Of a stretch of 64,000 bases of DNA, positions 40,021-54,995 are shown piece after piece. The notes beneath the pieces were generated by a model that worked only from the letters and a program-made list of their open reading frames with translations, was not told the DNA's origin and searched no databases. Location: positions 14,926,494 through 14,990,493 of the forward strand of contig JACSVZ010000002.1 of NCBI GenBank assembly GCA_014706295.1. The letters run 5' to 3'. The DNA is from Lycocorax pyrrhopterus obiensis (lineage: Eukaryota > Chordata > Aves > Passeriformes > Paradisaeidae). Made by a program: the position numbers and the translations under genes. Positions within the stretch are counted from its first letter, which is position 1. Each line of letters opens with the position of its first letter.

Positions 40021-43000
40021 AGCTGTGAAATCAGATCGGCTTCGCAACTAGGTACAAAACAGCGGGTTTGTTTCCTCCGGCATTGCTTCCCCGGTTCAGA
40101 CTTTTCACTTCACAGCCGGTAGAGATGCTCTCCAAATCCCACCCTCACACCACCAGAAACCGAAAGAACCCCAAGAGAACATACCAGGGTTGGAAACCAA
40201 GAGAGAAGCTGTGGGAGCATTAGTTACTAGAAAACCTCCCTTAACGTTTCAAGTTTGGAAGAGCTTTGAAATGGAGAACATAAAGAAAATAGAAACTCTT
40301 ACACAGCATGTAGTTTCATAGCCTGATAGAAGAGGAGGGGGGCAGAAATAAAAGAAAAGTTGTCATTACATAACAGTATAAGTAGCATTTTAAGAACAGA
40401 AGGTTTGATCTACCAATTAAAAAACTTGAAACTGCAAAAGTGAACATTTGACTGTTGCCTTTTCATTCTGATTAATACAAGCAAAGAATTTGCTGGTATT
40501 ATTTACAAGTACCCAAGATTAGTAGATGAGAGCTCATAAACAGCTCTGAAAAACTCGTATCAATTTCACTCAACTATAGTGGAACTGTTCAGAGTTTTGC
40601 TGTACAGAGAAACAGTAAGCATTGTGACATATTTTATGACATATTCTAGACATAACTTACTAGTTTACAGCCTGCAAGAGGAAGGGAGTTTTAAGATGCA
40701 AGTTCTTGCTGTCATTAATATTATACAATTGAATGAAGCATGCCACAAAGAACACTACAGGCAGATTTATCAGCTCCTAAATGCAGGCTAGTGACACTCA
40801 GGTATGTAACCACAATATCCAAACCACATCAGGTTGTGATAGGAAGGGAGAAGGTACAGACTCAGGGCAGGATCCAAGCAAAAAAGCACACCATGCTGCT
40901 CAGCCTGAGTTTCTGAGCAAAATTACGCCAGTAGTGTCAAACAAAGGCACTAAACATATTCCTTAAAGCAGTAAGAGATGATGAAATACCTCTTCTGCCC
41001 TCCTGCCAGTGGCTACTGCCTCCGCAGCCCAAGACAGCTAACACAGGTATAGGTCCAGGCCTCCACTATTTTATAAATGACTCTGCTGGGCTGAAGCCTT
41101 TTAGTTCCAGCTTGTGTGCAGGGCTGTAACCCCTGCGGCTGAGTACTCCTTCCATTGCTTCTGGGAGGAAAGCAGGAGCTGGCTCTGGGTATTCATGTCC
41201 AGTGAGAGCATGAGGCAGCTGCTTGTCTTCAGCCATCCCTGTTCGCCTGGGTCAGGCAAGAGAAGCAGAGCCCTGCTCTCCCCAGAGCACTCAGTCTCCT
41301 CTCTTCCAAGACAGACTGAAATAACACAACTCTCCTTAAAAAAAAAAAAAAAATCCAAATCCTCAAAACATCCAGCTCAAGTGCCATTCTTTGTGCAAAA
41401 ATGTTTTAAATTTGAAAATCGGGTACTGAGTGAAGCATATTTGTTTTCAAGCAGAATGAACAGATTTTTAAGAACTTATCCTCGAAGCTATGAAAAGAGA
41501 AAGTAATCAATGAAATACACGGAAGAAGTTGAAGGGAACTGCTGAGGACATCGAGCTTCAAACTTTAGTTTAAAAACTAAAGAAGTACACTCATGATTTC
41601 ACAATTACTCTTAATAGGTTAGTTATACATATATATAAAAAGACAGATCTCCTTGACGTTTAATGGGCTTTAAATCTCTGAAGTTAATGAGGGTGAGTTA
41701 TTTCCCAGTTTGGAAGCCTTTAAAAAACCAGAGAACATACTCTTTCCCTAAAAATAAATTTTTCAAAATTTAATTAAAAAGTCAACAGAAAAACACCCAA
41801 ACCCAAACAAGTGCAAGTGTTAAGGTGGAAAACACTGGCCAAAGCATCAGACTGGGAAGTGCTCGCCCCATGAGGCGCGCAGGGCTCAGACACACATTAA
41901 GTTGTTTCAGGGAAAGCCTCAGAAGGTGCAGGGTAAATCTACACGAGCTGAAAACCCACAAGTCAGAGAGAAATTTCCCATAAGCCTCATGTGAAAGGCT
42001 GCCTCCTTATCCTCCAGTCTTTGAATAGTGCTTTTCTTCTGAAACAAAGTGTATGAGGTACAGCGAACAAACTGTAAAGGTAACTAGGCCTTTTGTCATA
42101 TAGTTCCTCCACCCACTTGTACTTTACCGCACAATAGCTCGTTTACAGATTCAGACCACTCCAGCTCCACACAGAAACAATCCTGCATTGTGAAGTGATT
42201 CTACCAGAGGAGTAAAATCTAAAAATACTGCAAAAAGTCTATAACAATAATTTCGTAGAACTCTACGGTTCTTCCCTTAGAGACAAAGGCTTTCCCAATT
42301 TGAATGAGTAATAACAGACTTAGTCACTCCTTACTTGAGTGTGACTAATAGCCTGCAAAAGCAAAAAATACATATGTACCATATGAAGCTATTTATCTCT
42401 TAAAATAAAAAAAATATTTGTACTGAAGCAAAAGTACTTGTAATGTGAAAACCCATGCTACCTCCTCTCCCATGTCCACTGGGGAAAACAAAGCACTATG
42501 TAGCACAGACCCATTCCTCCATGCGCTACCCAGGACAAACTATATGCGTTTGTTTATACCAGTGGGTAGGCGCAGCAGCTACAAAATAGCGATGGGTAGA
42601 AAAACTAGCAAAGCACACGAATCAACTAGCAATCTGCCTAGTCAGCCATACATTAACACAAGTAAATCATGGGAGACCAGTTAGGCTGTTGGGAAAGTCT
42701 GGAAGAAAAGACAGATAGCCTACCTACACTCTACTTGCACTTTCACCTCATAGAGAATAGTAACTCCATCCCCCACAAGCTGCTATAATAGAATAAAGAT
42801 AAACGCAGGGATTATGCCAAGTTGACCCCAGGCTTTGTTCTTTCCCTCCAAGCATAGTCAGTGAAAAGGTCTAAACACACATCTGATTTGACAAGCATTC
42901 AGATTCACAAAGAACGTGGTGAAAGTGAAATCATACTCAGGGCATTCATGGGTCCCTATGTCAAAGGTCATTCAGCAGTTTTTCAGCTGCTGCTTGCTAG

Positions 43001-46000
43001 GATTTGAAATGAACTAGTTTAAACCCCCATTGCCACAAACACTGACATACAGTTTCTGCCAGCCAAATATATGTCACAGCATGTTTAGCAAAATTTAGCT
43101 CAGAGATAATATAATTTTTGCACAAACATTTAATCCTCACAACTGGCACTATCTCATCTAGAAAAGATGGATAATTTTCCTTTTTTAGCCAGATTCATGT
43201 CAACTCACATAACTCATCTGCAGAGCATTGAATTATTATTAGAAAGAAGTCTGACCAAACCATTTATATGCTTCCCTCTTTACATAAAAAAACAAACCCA
43301 AAGGTTTTTCCACCTAACTGGAGGTTAATTAGTTGATTCAAACCAGAATAAAAGTCACATTTAAATCAAGCTAAACCAAAGAGCTCAAAAAGCTTTCTCA
43401 AATAACTCAGCATTGATTTTCTTAGTTTTCTCAAGTATTACTTGAGTCTTCCAGCTGCCATTAAGGATATTTAAAGAAGGTGCACAAGAAACTAACTTGA
43501 AACAGTAGCAGGCTGGGAAGCTTCAGGGTGACTACAAGTGGGGAAGCGGCAACTGAAAACCTGCTGAGAAATAACAACAGTGAACGAAAACAAATGTATT
43601 CTTCCAAAGCCTTTGTGAAGCTCGCTCTCAGCTCCGGGCAGCACAGGGGCAAGCCCAGCTGTCGATTCAGCAAGCTGCAAGACTGTCACTCCAAAACAGG
43701 TCACAGTTCAGCAAGCAAGTTGTTATTTGTTTTTACTGCCGACGAAGAGGTCTACACCCTAAAAAGCAGCATTTCTGAGGCAGTGTTTTCCTAGGAACAA
43801 CTCTATGTCTTTACATCTTACATATAATATAAGATTTTGCCACCAGTAGACATCTTAACTAGAGAAAATCTCAAACCTCACTTTATTACATGAGATGGTT
43901 TCACAGAAGGATGCTGGCTCACCGTAGCTGGCAATCAGACATGTTTCTGTCACTTTGTCCGCAACCCAGACTTCCCCAAAGCTGACAGATAAGGCACCAG
44001 CATCTCCTACTACTACCACCTCTCGTTTCTATGCCAAAGCACCGGGAGTGCATCAGCCAAAAAGCAGCCTCTATTCCTTACGTTTCCACCAAAGGCACAC
44101 AATTTGGTAACAGCAGACGCGGGACCGCTCCACTGACTGCTTCTCAAGGCAGCAGCAAGAGGGCCATGTTTAGTGGGAAACACACCATTAACTGACAGGA
44201 ATTAGTTGCATTACATGCTCTCATCTCAAACACTAGGGCATCAATTTAAATAACCTTTGGGCAGAAGACAGACTTTATTCTTTTGACAAATGGGAAAAAA
44301 CCCCCTCCTCTCAAGGAAGCACAAAATACGCTTGTTCTTTTTGGCTAAAGAAATAGGACCCCTGAATCGTGCAGATGCTCAGTATGACTTCTTCATCTGC
44401 ACCTTTCCCACATGAATAACTAAGAACCCATTTTAAGTAGAAGATTGACATGATCCCAAAGACTGAATATTTTGTTCCAGAGCCCTCAAGCCTAAATGGA
44501 AACCCAAATGTAGGCTTTCCATGAGTGTCCCACTTGCGGAAATGGAGAAAAACAACAAAAATAAGGACACACTTCTACAGGGTTTGAGACAGGAGAGATG
44601 ACTAAAAAACCCTTATTCTTTTCTCACGTGAGGATGACAACACAAGCATCACAAGGCAATGCAGGCCTCACTTCTCTCCAAATCCCTTCTGTCCCCTGCT
44701 GTGAACAAAGCACATTGCTTTCCTAATGCCTGGCAGGTTGTGCTGAAGATGGTACAGAAATCCCTCCTATTCTACCATGCTGTGTAAGCAAACAGATTTG
44801 TCATGTTGGTGCAGCTGCTTACTAGTTTTAGAATATTCTGAGTTTTGTAGACGGCTGTGATGGCTACCAGACAGTTTGGGGATCTGCGAGGTACAGAGAA
44901 ATAAGATTCAGTTAACAAAAATTAAAAAAAAAAAAAAACACAGAAAAAAAAGAAATAGAATCAGAAGTATTGATTAGTATCATCAATAACACCCAAGGCA
45001 GTAATATCAACATGCTTTTGGATGTATGGTTTTCCAGAACACCCTTATGAGTCAGCATCAAAAGGAAATCTAAGGGCAAGCCATGAGAATGAACCTGAAT
45101 GATTTTGAATATGTGCTTCCTCCAAAACAGAACTTGACACTCCTTGTTCTCATATGCTACAGGCTGATCAGCTGAGGATTACATTTCGGTCTCTGCAAGT
45201 TACCCAAATTAAAGAGTTCCCAACTGTATCAGAGTGTCCACTGAAGTACTCTGTAATAACCATATAGGTTTTCCAGAACTGCATGATTTGCTCCAAGAAA
45301 TGTAAACCACCTATTATTACAGCAGAGATAATCATAAACCTTATTTAAGCTGAAAAACATAGATTTGGCTTTTTTTGGTAGCAATTTTTCCCATTTCTAA
45401 AACTGTCTTGCTTGGAAGAGGGGGAAGAATGGAGGTGAAAATGCACTGTAGCTCTGCATATCTTAAAATCTTGAAGTTCTTGGACAGCCAGATATGATAA
45501 GTAAGAAGGGATTCACTACTTCATCCAGGAGTGAGAACAACATCGCACTGACTCATTTAACTTCTTTTAAGAACTACTCAATTCCAGAATAAGGAAAAAA
45601 ACATGAGGCTTTATAACATCTGTCTATAGAGCACATCTAAAAGATTCTTCTTTGTATTTGCTGGAGTCACCAGCATTCACACAGGGCCTAAAACACAGAG
45701 AAAAGATGGCAACAAACAATATCTCATATACCCTAACTTGTCTACTGCAGAAACAAATCTGTTCTACCTATGAAAAACAGCAGACAATTAAAGGACAGGT
45801 AAACTGCATGATGCTGGGCTGAAGTACGGAGCAAGAGCAAATCACTGTAAGCCCATGAGCTTCCACATCTTAATAGCACTGTGTTTACCAAGGCTTAAGG
45901 CAAGGGCTGGCCACGAGGGTTCCCAAAAGAAAAACTGGGGGTAGGATACAAGGTGAAGGATACAAGAAGGCACCTTCCAGGCTTGTATTTTCTAAGCATC

Positions 46001-49000
46001 TCATTTTGTGACAAGCATTGCACTTTTGTTTGCACAAGGCCTTCTGTAAATTCATAGTTTGTACATCAGATACTTTACAGAGGAGACACTAAGCTCTTTC
46101 CGCCTCCTCCTCACTCCAATCAGCAAAAGACAACCTGCTTGCATAAAGTTTTAAAATATGTTGCAGTTTGAGTTAAATCTAGCAATAACTATTCTGAACT
46201 GGTTACATTTTAAACCTGAAAAATATGGATTTACAAGTTTCTCCCCCATACCACCTCAGGCACTCCATAGTTCTGCAGCTGGTGCTCTTAATTATCACAT
46301 GCTAAACTCAGGATTCCAATCCTGCTGTACTAGTATTTGCCAAGAAAAAATTACAAAGAGATCTTAAGCATCAATCCAAAGGTTGTTATAATTGAAGGCT
46401 AATCCTGTTTATCAGTACTAGGACTATATTTTACTAGTGTATTTTTAAATAGAGAACTTCAACCATAATAGTTAACCAAATGTTTACTTCCAAACTAACA
46501 GGTACTAGCAGGACCCAGAAAGTTCTCAAAAATTCCTGGTTTCAGTGAATTTGTCTGAAAGGGACATTTGGAAATGGTGTACAGCTTGGTCAGACTGACA
46601 TACCACATCATTTGCCACCAATGAAGAACAATCATTCAACTGTAGGAAGCAACAACACTGGGTTCCACACACCCCACCCCACCCCTCAATGGTATATATC
46701 CCATCACTTCTTTTATGGATGTTTGGAATATATTAGCACAGATCCTTTTATATCTGCAAACTTTCCTCATATATGGTGTTTGAACAAGCTATGCCACCAT
46801 TCCAACCTAAAAAACAGAAAGCAGCAAGTGAAACTGTCCACCAAAAGAATATTTTTTTTGTACGACCTAAATACTTTCAAGATAATGAAACCTGTATTTC
46901 CCACATTTCCTTCTGGTTAAGTGAAGATGATCTTTCAACTGTTCTGCCGCTCTGCTATTTTGTAATTTCCCATATCTGTCCTGAAAACCAGCCCTGGCAC
47001 AATACTGCAGCCATGCCAGCCAGGTCAGCCCAAGGCAGCACCTTTCTCAGTCTGATGTGCAACTATGAAAATCCTATAAAAGACAAGAACAGGTCTAGAT
47101 TTTTTTAATTCATATTCATAAATGCAACTTTCCTAAGCTGCATTAATATGCAACATACTGCTTTCAGGAGTGCCAATTAAGGCACAGATGTTGAAAGATT
47201 TGTAAAATACGTAGCTAACGCCTTCTCCCCTAAGAGAGTTAACTTTCTTATTCTTACTCAGATGTCTTTACACCACTTACCAGTGAATACACCTCCCTTT
47301 CCATCTGTGACTGCAGAAACTAGCGACTTCCTACTGTAAACCACAGCAATCACATGGGGCAAGGAAAGAGGAGACGAGAAAAACCCCACAGACCTCTCAA
47401 ACTAGTCTGGAATGTGTTTTATTTGTCACCAGTTACAGATTACCTGCTGTTAGAGATAGTTAACTAAGTTTCAGTTTTATCACCAGCTTCCTTGCTAAGT
47501 AGCTACAGTCTTCAGCACCATAAAAAGCTCATATGATCACAGAAACAATTCTGAACTGCAAAATAAAAATGTATGTAAAGAGAATTAATAGTGCTGTCAA
47601 GGCAGCAGCATTTGTGGAGCTCTATGGTATAATCAGTCTCTGTTGTTTCCTTTTTCTAGGGGGGGTGGGGAGGTGACAGGCAGCAGTCTTTATTGGATGA
47701 GAAGATGGGAGCAGAAATTTTTAGGAAGGGTTTTCACTTAAGGCAAATCAATCCAAGAGACTGGGGAAACTTTGTGTGTAACATGCAGCTAAAAGGAGAT
47801 CTTCGAGGGACATGATCTTTACAACAAATAGTATCCATGTCCAGAACAGTCACAAGGAGACCTTGCAGCAGCTAACAGAATGAGAAAAATAAAACTTGTT
47901 CAAACAGTATTCCCATTTTGTTTATTAAAAGTTGCAATTCATACATTTTGCTGCTATATCATAGATTTCCAGAGTCCACTTCAGTTGTAGCCACAGTGAC
48001 ACATTGAACAGACTATAACAAGCAAGACAAACTAAACCAAATGTCAGTTAAGAGGCTTGGGGTTTTCTTCAATTAAGCATTTTAAGACAGGTTTTCCATG
48101 TTTTAACAATTCATCCACATTCCATATACCAAATTGTTTTTATTCTGACTTGCCAGTTAGTTTGGAAGCTCATATGTATCAAAAGCTGTCTTAATTTCCT
48201 GAGCAGATGCAAACCAGGAAGATCTTCCATTTAGCATAAATTAACATACTGCACCTGTTTGGGTTTGTTTTTTTTTTAACGGGGGAGAGCACCTTTTAGG
48301 GTTTGAATGCCATAAAAACAAAAAAAAAATCTTCTTGGAAGATGAAACTGAAAGTTAGAAGTGCACAAGCAGCCACTACTACTTACAGACACAGTAAACT
48401 GTAGGCTATTGAGAGGGCTTTTTAAACACCAGATTCTTACAGTGGGTGAGTGTAGCTGTCAATAAAACCGATAAGATTCCTCGTTAGTTTTCCTGCTACT
48501 GTGCTTCTGCACACAGCCCCATTTGTCTACTTGATCCAACTTTCTACACCTTTGTATTTCGTGTCCTCCTCCAACATCTGGATTCCCTGTGTCTCAGCCA
48601 TGTTCCTGGCCCAATTTCCTTCAAGTCTGTATTAGCACATCTTCCAAAAGACTTAATAAATCTAACACACTTCTGCAGGGCAGATTATGTAATCCCGTAA
48701 CGAAGCAAAACATTAGAGATAAAAAAATTGAAAAGAAAGGAAAAAACCACACACACCTGCATGATGAAAATGAAACTGAGCCATCATGCTGTTACTCCCT
48801 TCCTCCCCCCACACATATACAGCAATCAGGAATAGCAAGTAGTACATCACCCATTTAGCTCATCAGTATTTTCCTGCTAGAAGAACCTTCAGGACTACTC
48901 TGTAAAGCACCTAGGAATACTTTTGATAGTTGAAAAAAATTAAGTTTATTTTACACCCATTAACATGATCATAAACCAAAGGCTACTCTCTCCATCTCCC

Positions 49001-52000
49001 CAGTACAGACATCCTCCATGGCAAGCTTGTCATTTTTTGCTTTATAATGGAGTCATTTTATTGTATGCAAGAAGCCCCAGGCACCCTGTACAGCCCATTA
49101 CTCTTTGCTGCCCACATTCAGATGGCTAATCTGCTATCAGCCAGAAGCTTGACAGACAAAAGGAAAAGGCAGGAAAACAGCACATGCAGCTGCACATGCG
49201 CACACACACTTCAGCTACAAAGTGCTTCGACAGTAGACCAAGAATGAACAAGACACACACTGGATTGACAGTCCTACTTAAAACTATGGTTGAAGGAAGA
49301 CACATGAATTCTTTAAAGGTAGACAGGTTGGGGAAATATTTAATGCATAAAAAGTTTCATTAGGATGCCTATTAAGATACATTAAGGCAGAAATCTGGAA
49401 GACTTTACTCAGTAAGCGAGCACCTTGGAACTTGAAATGTCACAAACATTTTTGTTCTGAGAATTTGCTATACGAGACCTTTAAAATGCTTAAAAATATT
49501 GTCAAAAGTTAGAAAGATTAAATAAGCGCTAAATATAGGGATCTGTAAACTATTAGAACAAGACATCTGACAAGCTTTCGATTTCAGCACTTCCGTTTTC
49601 TTACCGGCTCAGAAAAGAACTCACTCTTTTCTAAAAAGTTGTATATATTTTCTATATGCCAAAGTATTGTGACACCATACATATGCAAAAAGCAAATGCA
49701 ATGAAATGATTTGCATATAGTAGTGCACAACAAGGAGCTTTTTAATTACTTTTTTCCAGGCACTTGACACAAATAAATGGAGAAGGCTTGCAACTTCACA
49801 CTAAAACAAAGAAAATGCCCATATTTGCTGGGGTTCTTAACCATCTCACTTTATTTCACTTCTGAAGAAAAGCATCTCAGCACTGTCACAAGCAGTATTG
49901 CCAAAAAAATTTTGAAGCATCAGATCCACAGACAACAGTTTGCATCAAACAACTCGCAAGAATTTTCTCTCAGGATCATAAACCTCTGCTGTGTGTCATG
50001 ATTTTTATTCAACTAAGTCTATTTGTATCCTTTACAGTTGGAAAGCTAAAATTCTCCCTGTGCAAAATGACTCAGTTCACAGAAACAGAATGTCTGCCAC
50101 TAGTTTTATTCACTCACATGCTGAGGTAAAAACCAGGCTCATCTTTTTAAGGTGTCTGTCTCCATCATGTAACTACCACATGAACTATGCAGGCGTGATT
50201 AATCACGTGGTGAAATACAGAGAACTATGGCACGTTACACTGCGTGACGTGTCACTGGAACTATTTCCCTTTTCCTATGCCACAACTACCAATTAAATTT
50301 TGCTTCTCATTTTTATTATTTCACTTTGGTGCATAAAGTCTCCCAGCATTTTGATTGCACTATAGAACTTATTCTATCTTCCAATATTTGCTCAAAATTA
50401 TGTTTAGTATTCCAGGAATTCAGTATGTCCGTCAATTCCAAATCTGGAAAATGTACAAGGTAAGCCTTACCACGAAGGGCAGAAGCTGTCAGAATAGTCT
50501 GTTCCATAGAATTAGTCCCTGTGGTTTTACTATCTTTACAACACTTATGAACAGAAGTTTACCTTGTGTTGCTACTGGGAGCATTCAAGCCAGTCTAATA
50601 CATTAAATTACTGAATATAACTACCTATATAGATATATACATATACATCTACAAAACAAATCCCTATTGGAAATGCAAATTCACTTTCAGCACTCAGTAG
50701 CTAGAATGTATCAAAATAGGTTGTTATAACAAGCCATCCAACAATCTGCTCCTATGTAAAGTTTAAAGTTGGCAAGATTACTGTTTTCTTGTTGCCTTTC
50801 AGACACGGAAGTTCTGAAATCCCCTGCTGAGCCTTATCCTGCAGGACGAGTACTTGTCTCCTTCTGCAGCCATCTGCAGCACCTCCTCAACAGCAGCACA
50901 TCCCCGATGGTACTCCGCAACTTTATCTTCCTCTCCCACATGTACAAGGTAAGAGGGGGAAAAAAACCACTACATTTGCATATGCAATTATGGTGCAGCT
51001 CAGCAGTGAGCAAAAAATTACTGGAAGTTGAGAACAGATATGCCCGATGACCACACCTTAGTATTTCAAATGAAAATGCTTTGCAAGGAAGGGGAAGGGA
51101 CAGCAGCAGGGAAGGAAGCCAGTCATTACAGCTCCAAATCTGCTTCAAAGTCCTTATTCACCACCTCATGCTCTTTACCAGGCAAACTGTACCTAGGTCC
51201 TTCCTGTGAACAATAGCATAAGAATGAATCCAGTAGTGTGTGACTGGTTCTATTTTGCTTGACTTAACCAAATAGCTGTGCCAGGAATACTATGAAGAAA
51301 AGGAAAGGCTATGGAAAGACATAAAACAGGATGGAAGATTAAAAAGGTTACAGATTCTGAACAGTATCTCCTTTTCCAGTCTAAGACTTAACATAATTTA
51401 CAGTAGATAGCTTACAGGAACTTAAGAGAAATGATGAAATGGCCTAGAAGGTGTGAAGAAGGAAAATCTGATGCATACCTGGAAGAACACAAGGCAAAAA
51501 TACCTCAAGGCATTAAGAAAAACTGTTTAAAGACAACCGCATTTTAGAAAAAGGGACAACTCATCTCCCTGATGCTTCTGGGCATTAATAAAAATTACGT
51601 TAGCTCAGGTGAGGGGGAAGGTGTTAGGAAAACAAATAAAAAGCCCAACCTGCTTCTTTAGGGATCTACCAGTCCAACAAAAATCAACTTAAGCCCTGTA
51701 GTTAAGGCCTGATTTTCTGTTCTTTAGTTTGCCCTTTTTTGGATGAAATAGATTTCCCCAGGCCTTTTTCAAATCATGCCACATTTGTGATGTTTTGTAA
51801 TATCATTTTGCTTCTTTCCATATACACATCCATGGATGGATGCCTGCAAAATAGAACAGAAAATTGCCCTCAGTGTCTGCCAGCTGCCTATCAAATAGAA
51901 TTCGGAAAGGGACATTTGCTGAAATAATGAAAACATTTTATATCACAATAACTGAAGGTGTTCCCTAGCATCACTGGCCCAACTACCATTTGATCCTAAC

Positions 52001-54892
52001 AAGGACAGGCACACTAGTTCAGAGGTAAAAATACTCTCTACCACATCAGACTCTTAACCCCTTTACTTCAAGTGTTGTCCATGAAAGTCCCTCTCAGGAT
52101 GATGGTGAATGGCAAGGTTTATAACTTATTTATCTCCAATGATCTTGCCAGCCCCTCCAGCATTCCTGATCTATCACTTGACCTGTGAGAAGCTAAAGAA
52201 CAGAGGAGCTTGCAGAAAGAGAGGATATCTGCATCAAAAGAAGTACAGAATACTATGTGGTTAGTTAAGGAACAGTTGTTTCTTTTCCTTCTGATACACT
52301 CCAGTATCAGAGAGGGTTCTTGGTGTTTAAAGAACTAATTTTACATGTCCTTTCACTGAAGGACTGCTACTCATATTCACAGATCCTAACTGAACAGGAT
52401 GCAATGTCATCTCAGCACAGCAAAGAATTCTTTTTACTCTCTCTTTTCAGTCATAATTAAGCACCCCACCACATCCCAAAGAACACATTCATCATTAGAC
52501 ATGTTCATTTGCTTTACACAGTTCTCCAAAAATAGGATCAATGGAACACATTGAAGGGAGAGCAACAAGAAAGATGCTACCAAACAGAAAGCAAATATTT
52601 GTAAGGGAAGCAGTAAAGGATGCCTGTTTTCAGGTTTTAACCTTTGGGTGACAGCAGCTGTTAACCAAACTGCTTTGAAACAACAGGGGTAAAGTCCTCA
52701 CATCAAGGAGATTGTGACAGCTGGGAATGACAGCTGAAAAGGAGAGAACTGAAACAGGCTGCTTTCAAACAGTACTGACTTCTCAAAAATGAGAAAGCAT
52801 ATTTTTAGTTAACTTCTGTTGCTCTGAAAAAGCATGTTAAAATAAAAGATATAGTTACATTACAGTAACGGCATCTGAGACAATCAGATTGAGGCAAAGT
52901 AAAAAAGGCTCCTTTCTTCTCTATTGTCCCTTCTGGGGACACATGTACAAGTCTAAAGAAACCTGGTTAATATGCTCAGCACTACCCAACTGAAACATCT
53001 GAATCACTGCCTGGCTGCTCCACACACAGATAAAAATTTAACAAGTTTCTTCTTTCTACTGTACCATCACCTATCCTCCTAACACATGAATGTAAACTGC
53101 CAGGTACTCACACAAGGAATTGGATGTATAGGCCAAGATACAGGAAGAGAAGACTCAGTACATATATTTTTTACTGCCTGAAAGGTACCTACATAATGTG
53201 TGATGGAAGTAGAATTTTTCTCAGGAGTACTGAAGTAGATCTATAAAGCTATGCTGCATTTAACTGGAGTCAGTATTTTATCCATCAAGTCTCACTCCTC
53301 TTGACTGGACTTCCCATTCTCCTTGACTGTCGCTCAAGAATACTCCTTATCTATACAAGAAAGGGATAAATAGGTTATTAAATAAACAAACTGTGGCTCA
53401 ATAGGAAAACCGAAAGTAACTCTATGTGACTACTTCTTTTAAGGAAAGACTAAAGACTAGAAAGTTGCAACTGTGAACAGTTTTTTTAAATATCAAACTT
53501 CTGTTACTCTTTCCAACAACTTAAAAATAAGATGCAAGGAACTGGACAACCAGAAAAGCAAAACAAGACTGAGAATACATGAGCACATGATAATTAGCTA
53601 AAAAATCAACTCCGAGTATTAGAGGCAATGGCTTATAAAAGGTTTAAAAAACTTGCCAACGTAATACAGAAGCAGAAAGCATGACAAAAAAATACACTCC
53701 TGAAACCCCCTATACAACTCAGCAACAATTTCAGCATTTCAAGGCCTCACCCAGCCAGCTGAGGTCAAAGCTATTTACCGCTGTGATCTTCTCATGCGGC
53801 AACCAAATACATTCCTCCCTGGAAGGCCAGCAAGGTGCATTAGAAATCAGGTATCAGACCTACAGTGAGAATCAGACTACTCCCCTCCCTACTCCACTCT
53901 CCCTCCTTCCCTATACACGCTTTGCCTCACCCATCCAGCACCCAAGCACACAACCCTCTGCTCTCTATGCTTTGCTTGGGGGTTTGTCCACTTCTTTTTT
54001 TTTTTTTTAATTACTAAAGACTTCAAACAGCATTTCCCTCAGCAGGAAAGAATCCCTCCCCAAACTGATGTATTGCAACATCTCAAGACTGGAGCTAACC
54101 ACACATCTTCACTAACGAAGATACCAGAACACTCTTCACACCCACCGTGCCTCACACTGCCCAGGCAGGAGCAGCACCCACCTGCACCCACAGCCACTTC
54201 CCACACAGCCCCACCTGTGACAAGCAGCTGTGGTGGTAAGACCTAGACTTGCATGTGTTTGTCCCAGCCAAGCAGACTTATCAGGCCTGGCATTTATTCA
54301 CACATTTCTGGGAAATTTTTGTTTTAAGGAGGACTTACGCATTTTTATTTACTTACCATTTTCAAATATTAGAAACACTGGTAATATGCTGAGACTCTTC
54401 TTTAGTCATTACTGTCACAACAAAACCAGTATCTGATGAAATCATTTCTGCCCAGATGTTAAACTCCAAGAAAACAGCCCCCTTAAAACCCTCCACATCC
54501 CAGTAGGGGTGTTCATGTTAACAGTGTAGTCTTTAACTAATTCCCTCCTAATGTGATTTACTTTTGTCTACCCTCACATCACTGAATTTAAGATTTGGGA
54601 ATACAAAACACATCAGAAGACAACATTCTACTTCTCTGGCACATCATTACATACACTATGAAGACAGGAAACATGACCAGTGAAAATACTATCTTAACGC
54701 TATCTAAAAATGGCTAAAGACAAAACTGAGTTTTGCATCTAGCCACTTGTTTGCTGAAAGTACAAACATTCCAATACAATAAATATAAAAGAACTTAAAC
54801 AATTAAGCTGAAAGGAATAGTAACTTCCAAATAACAAAACTATTCTTTCCCTTTAAGGCTCTAGATCAAGCCAAGTGCAAGAGTCGTCCTGA
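40021..54892. other. Intronic sequence, poly(A)/poly(T) runs, nothing else recognised
   Basis: About 15 kb of AT-rich intron. It has A-runs at 41338-41353 and 44924-44938, a T-run at 53995-54008, and a G-run with one T at about 47656-47671. A modest CpG patch (six CpG, 40037-40120) is at the left edge. A C-rich stretch at about 54140-54235 holds two CACCTG and one CAGCTG. No exon, RNA gene or transposon could be supported. Open frames reach 130 codons without domains. Confidence 0.5.
41338..41353 (+). repeat. Poly(A) run
   Basis: Sixteen consecutive A. No retroposon body or processed-gene sequence is recognised to its left, so it may be a simple homopolymer. Confidence 0.8.
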
Positions 54893-54995
54893 GGATTAAA
54901 AATGGATTGAGACCCAGTCTTGCTATGGACTTCCTGTGTGACCTTGGATAAGTCACTTGAGAATTTAGTTCTCAAAAATAACAGGCCTATTATAG
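54893..54995 (+). mobile_element. MIR/CORE-SINE relic
   Basis: The plus strand contains CCTGTGTGACCTTGGATAAG followed by TCACTT (54933-54958). This is almost identical to the most conserved part of the MIR core. The sequence to the left (GAGGATT...GAGACCCAGTCTTGCT) and right fits loosely in the same register. MIR-type SINEs are very old in amniotes, and few copies are recognisable in birds. The good preservation of the core against decayed flanks is notable. A chance match of this length is unlikely, but the element borders are approximate. Confidence 0.65.

Noticed and set aside
41114..41506. 130-codon plus-strand frame
   Set aside because: Contains a poly(A) run translated as Lys and overlaps an 85-codon frame on the other strand; no domain or splice context.
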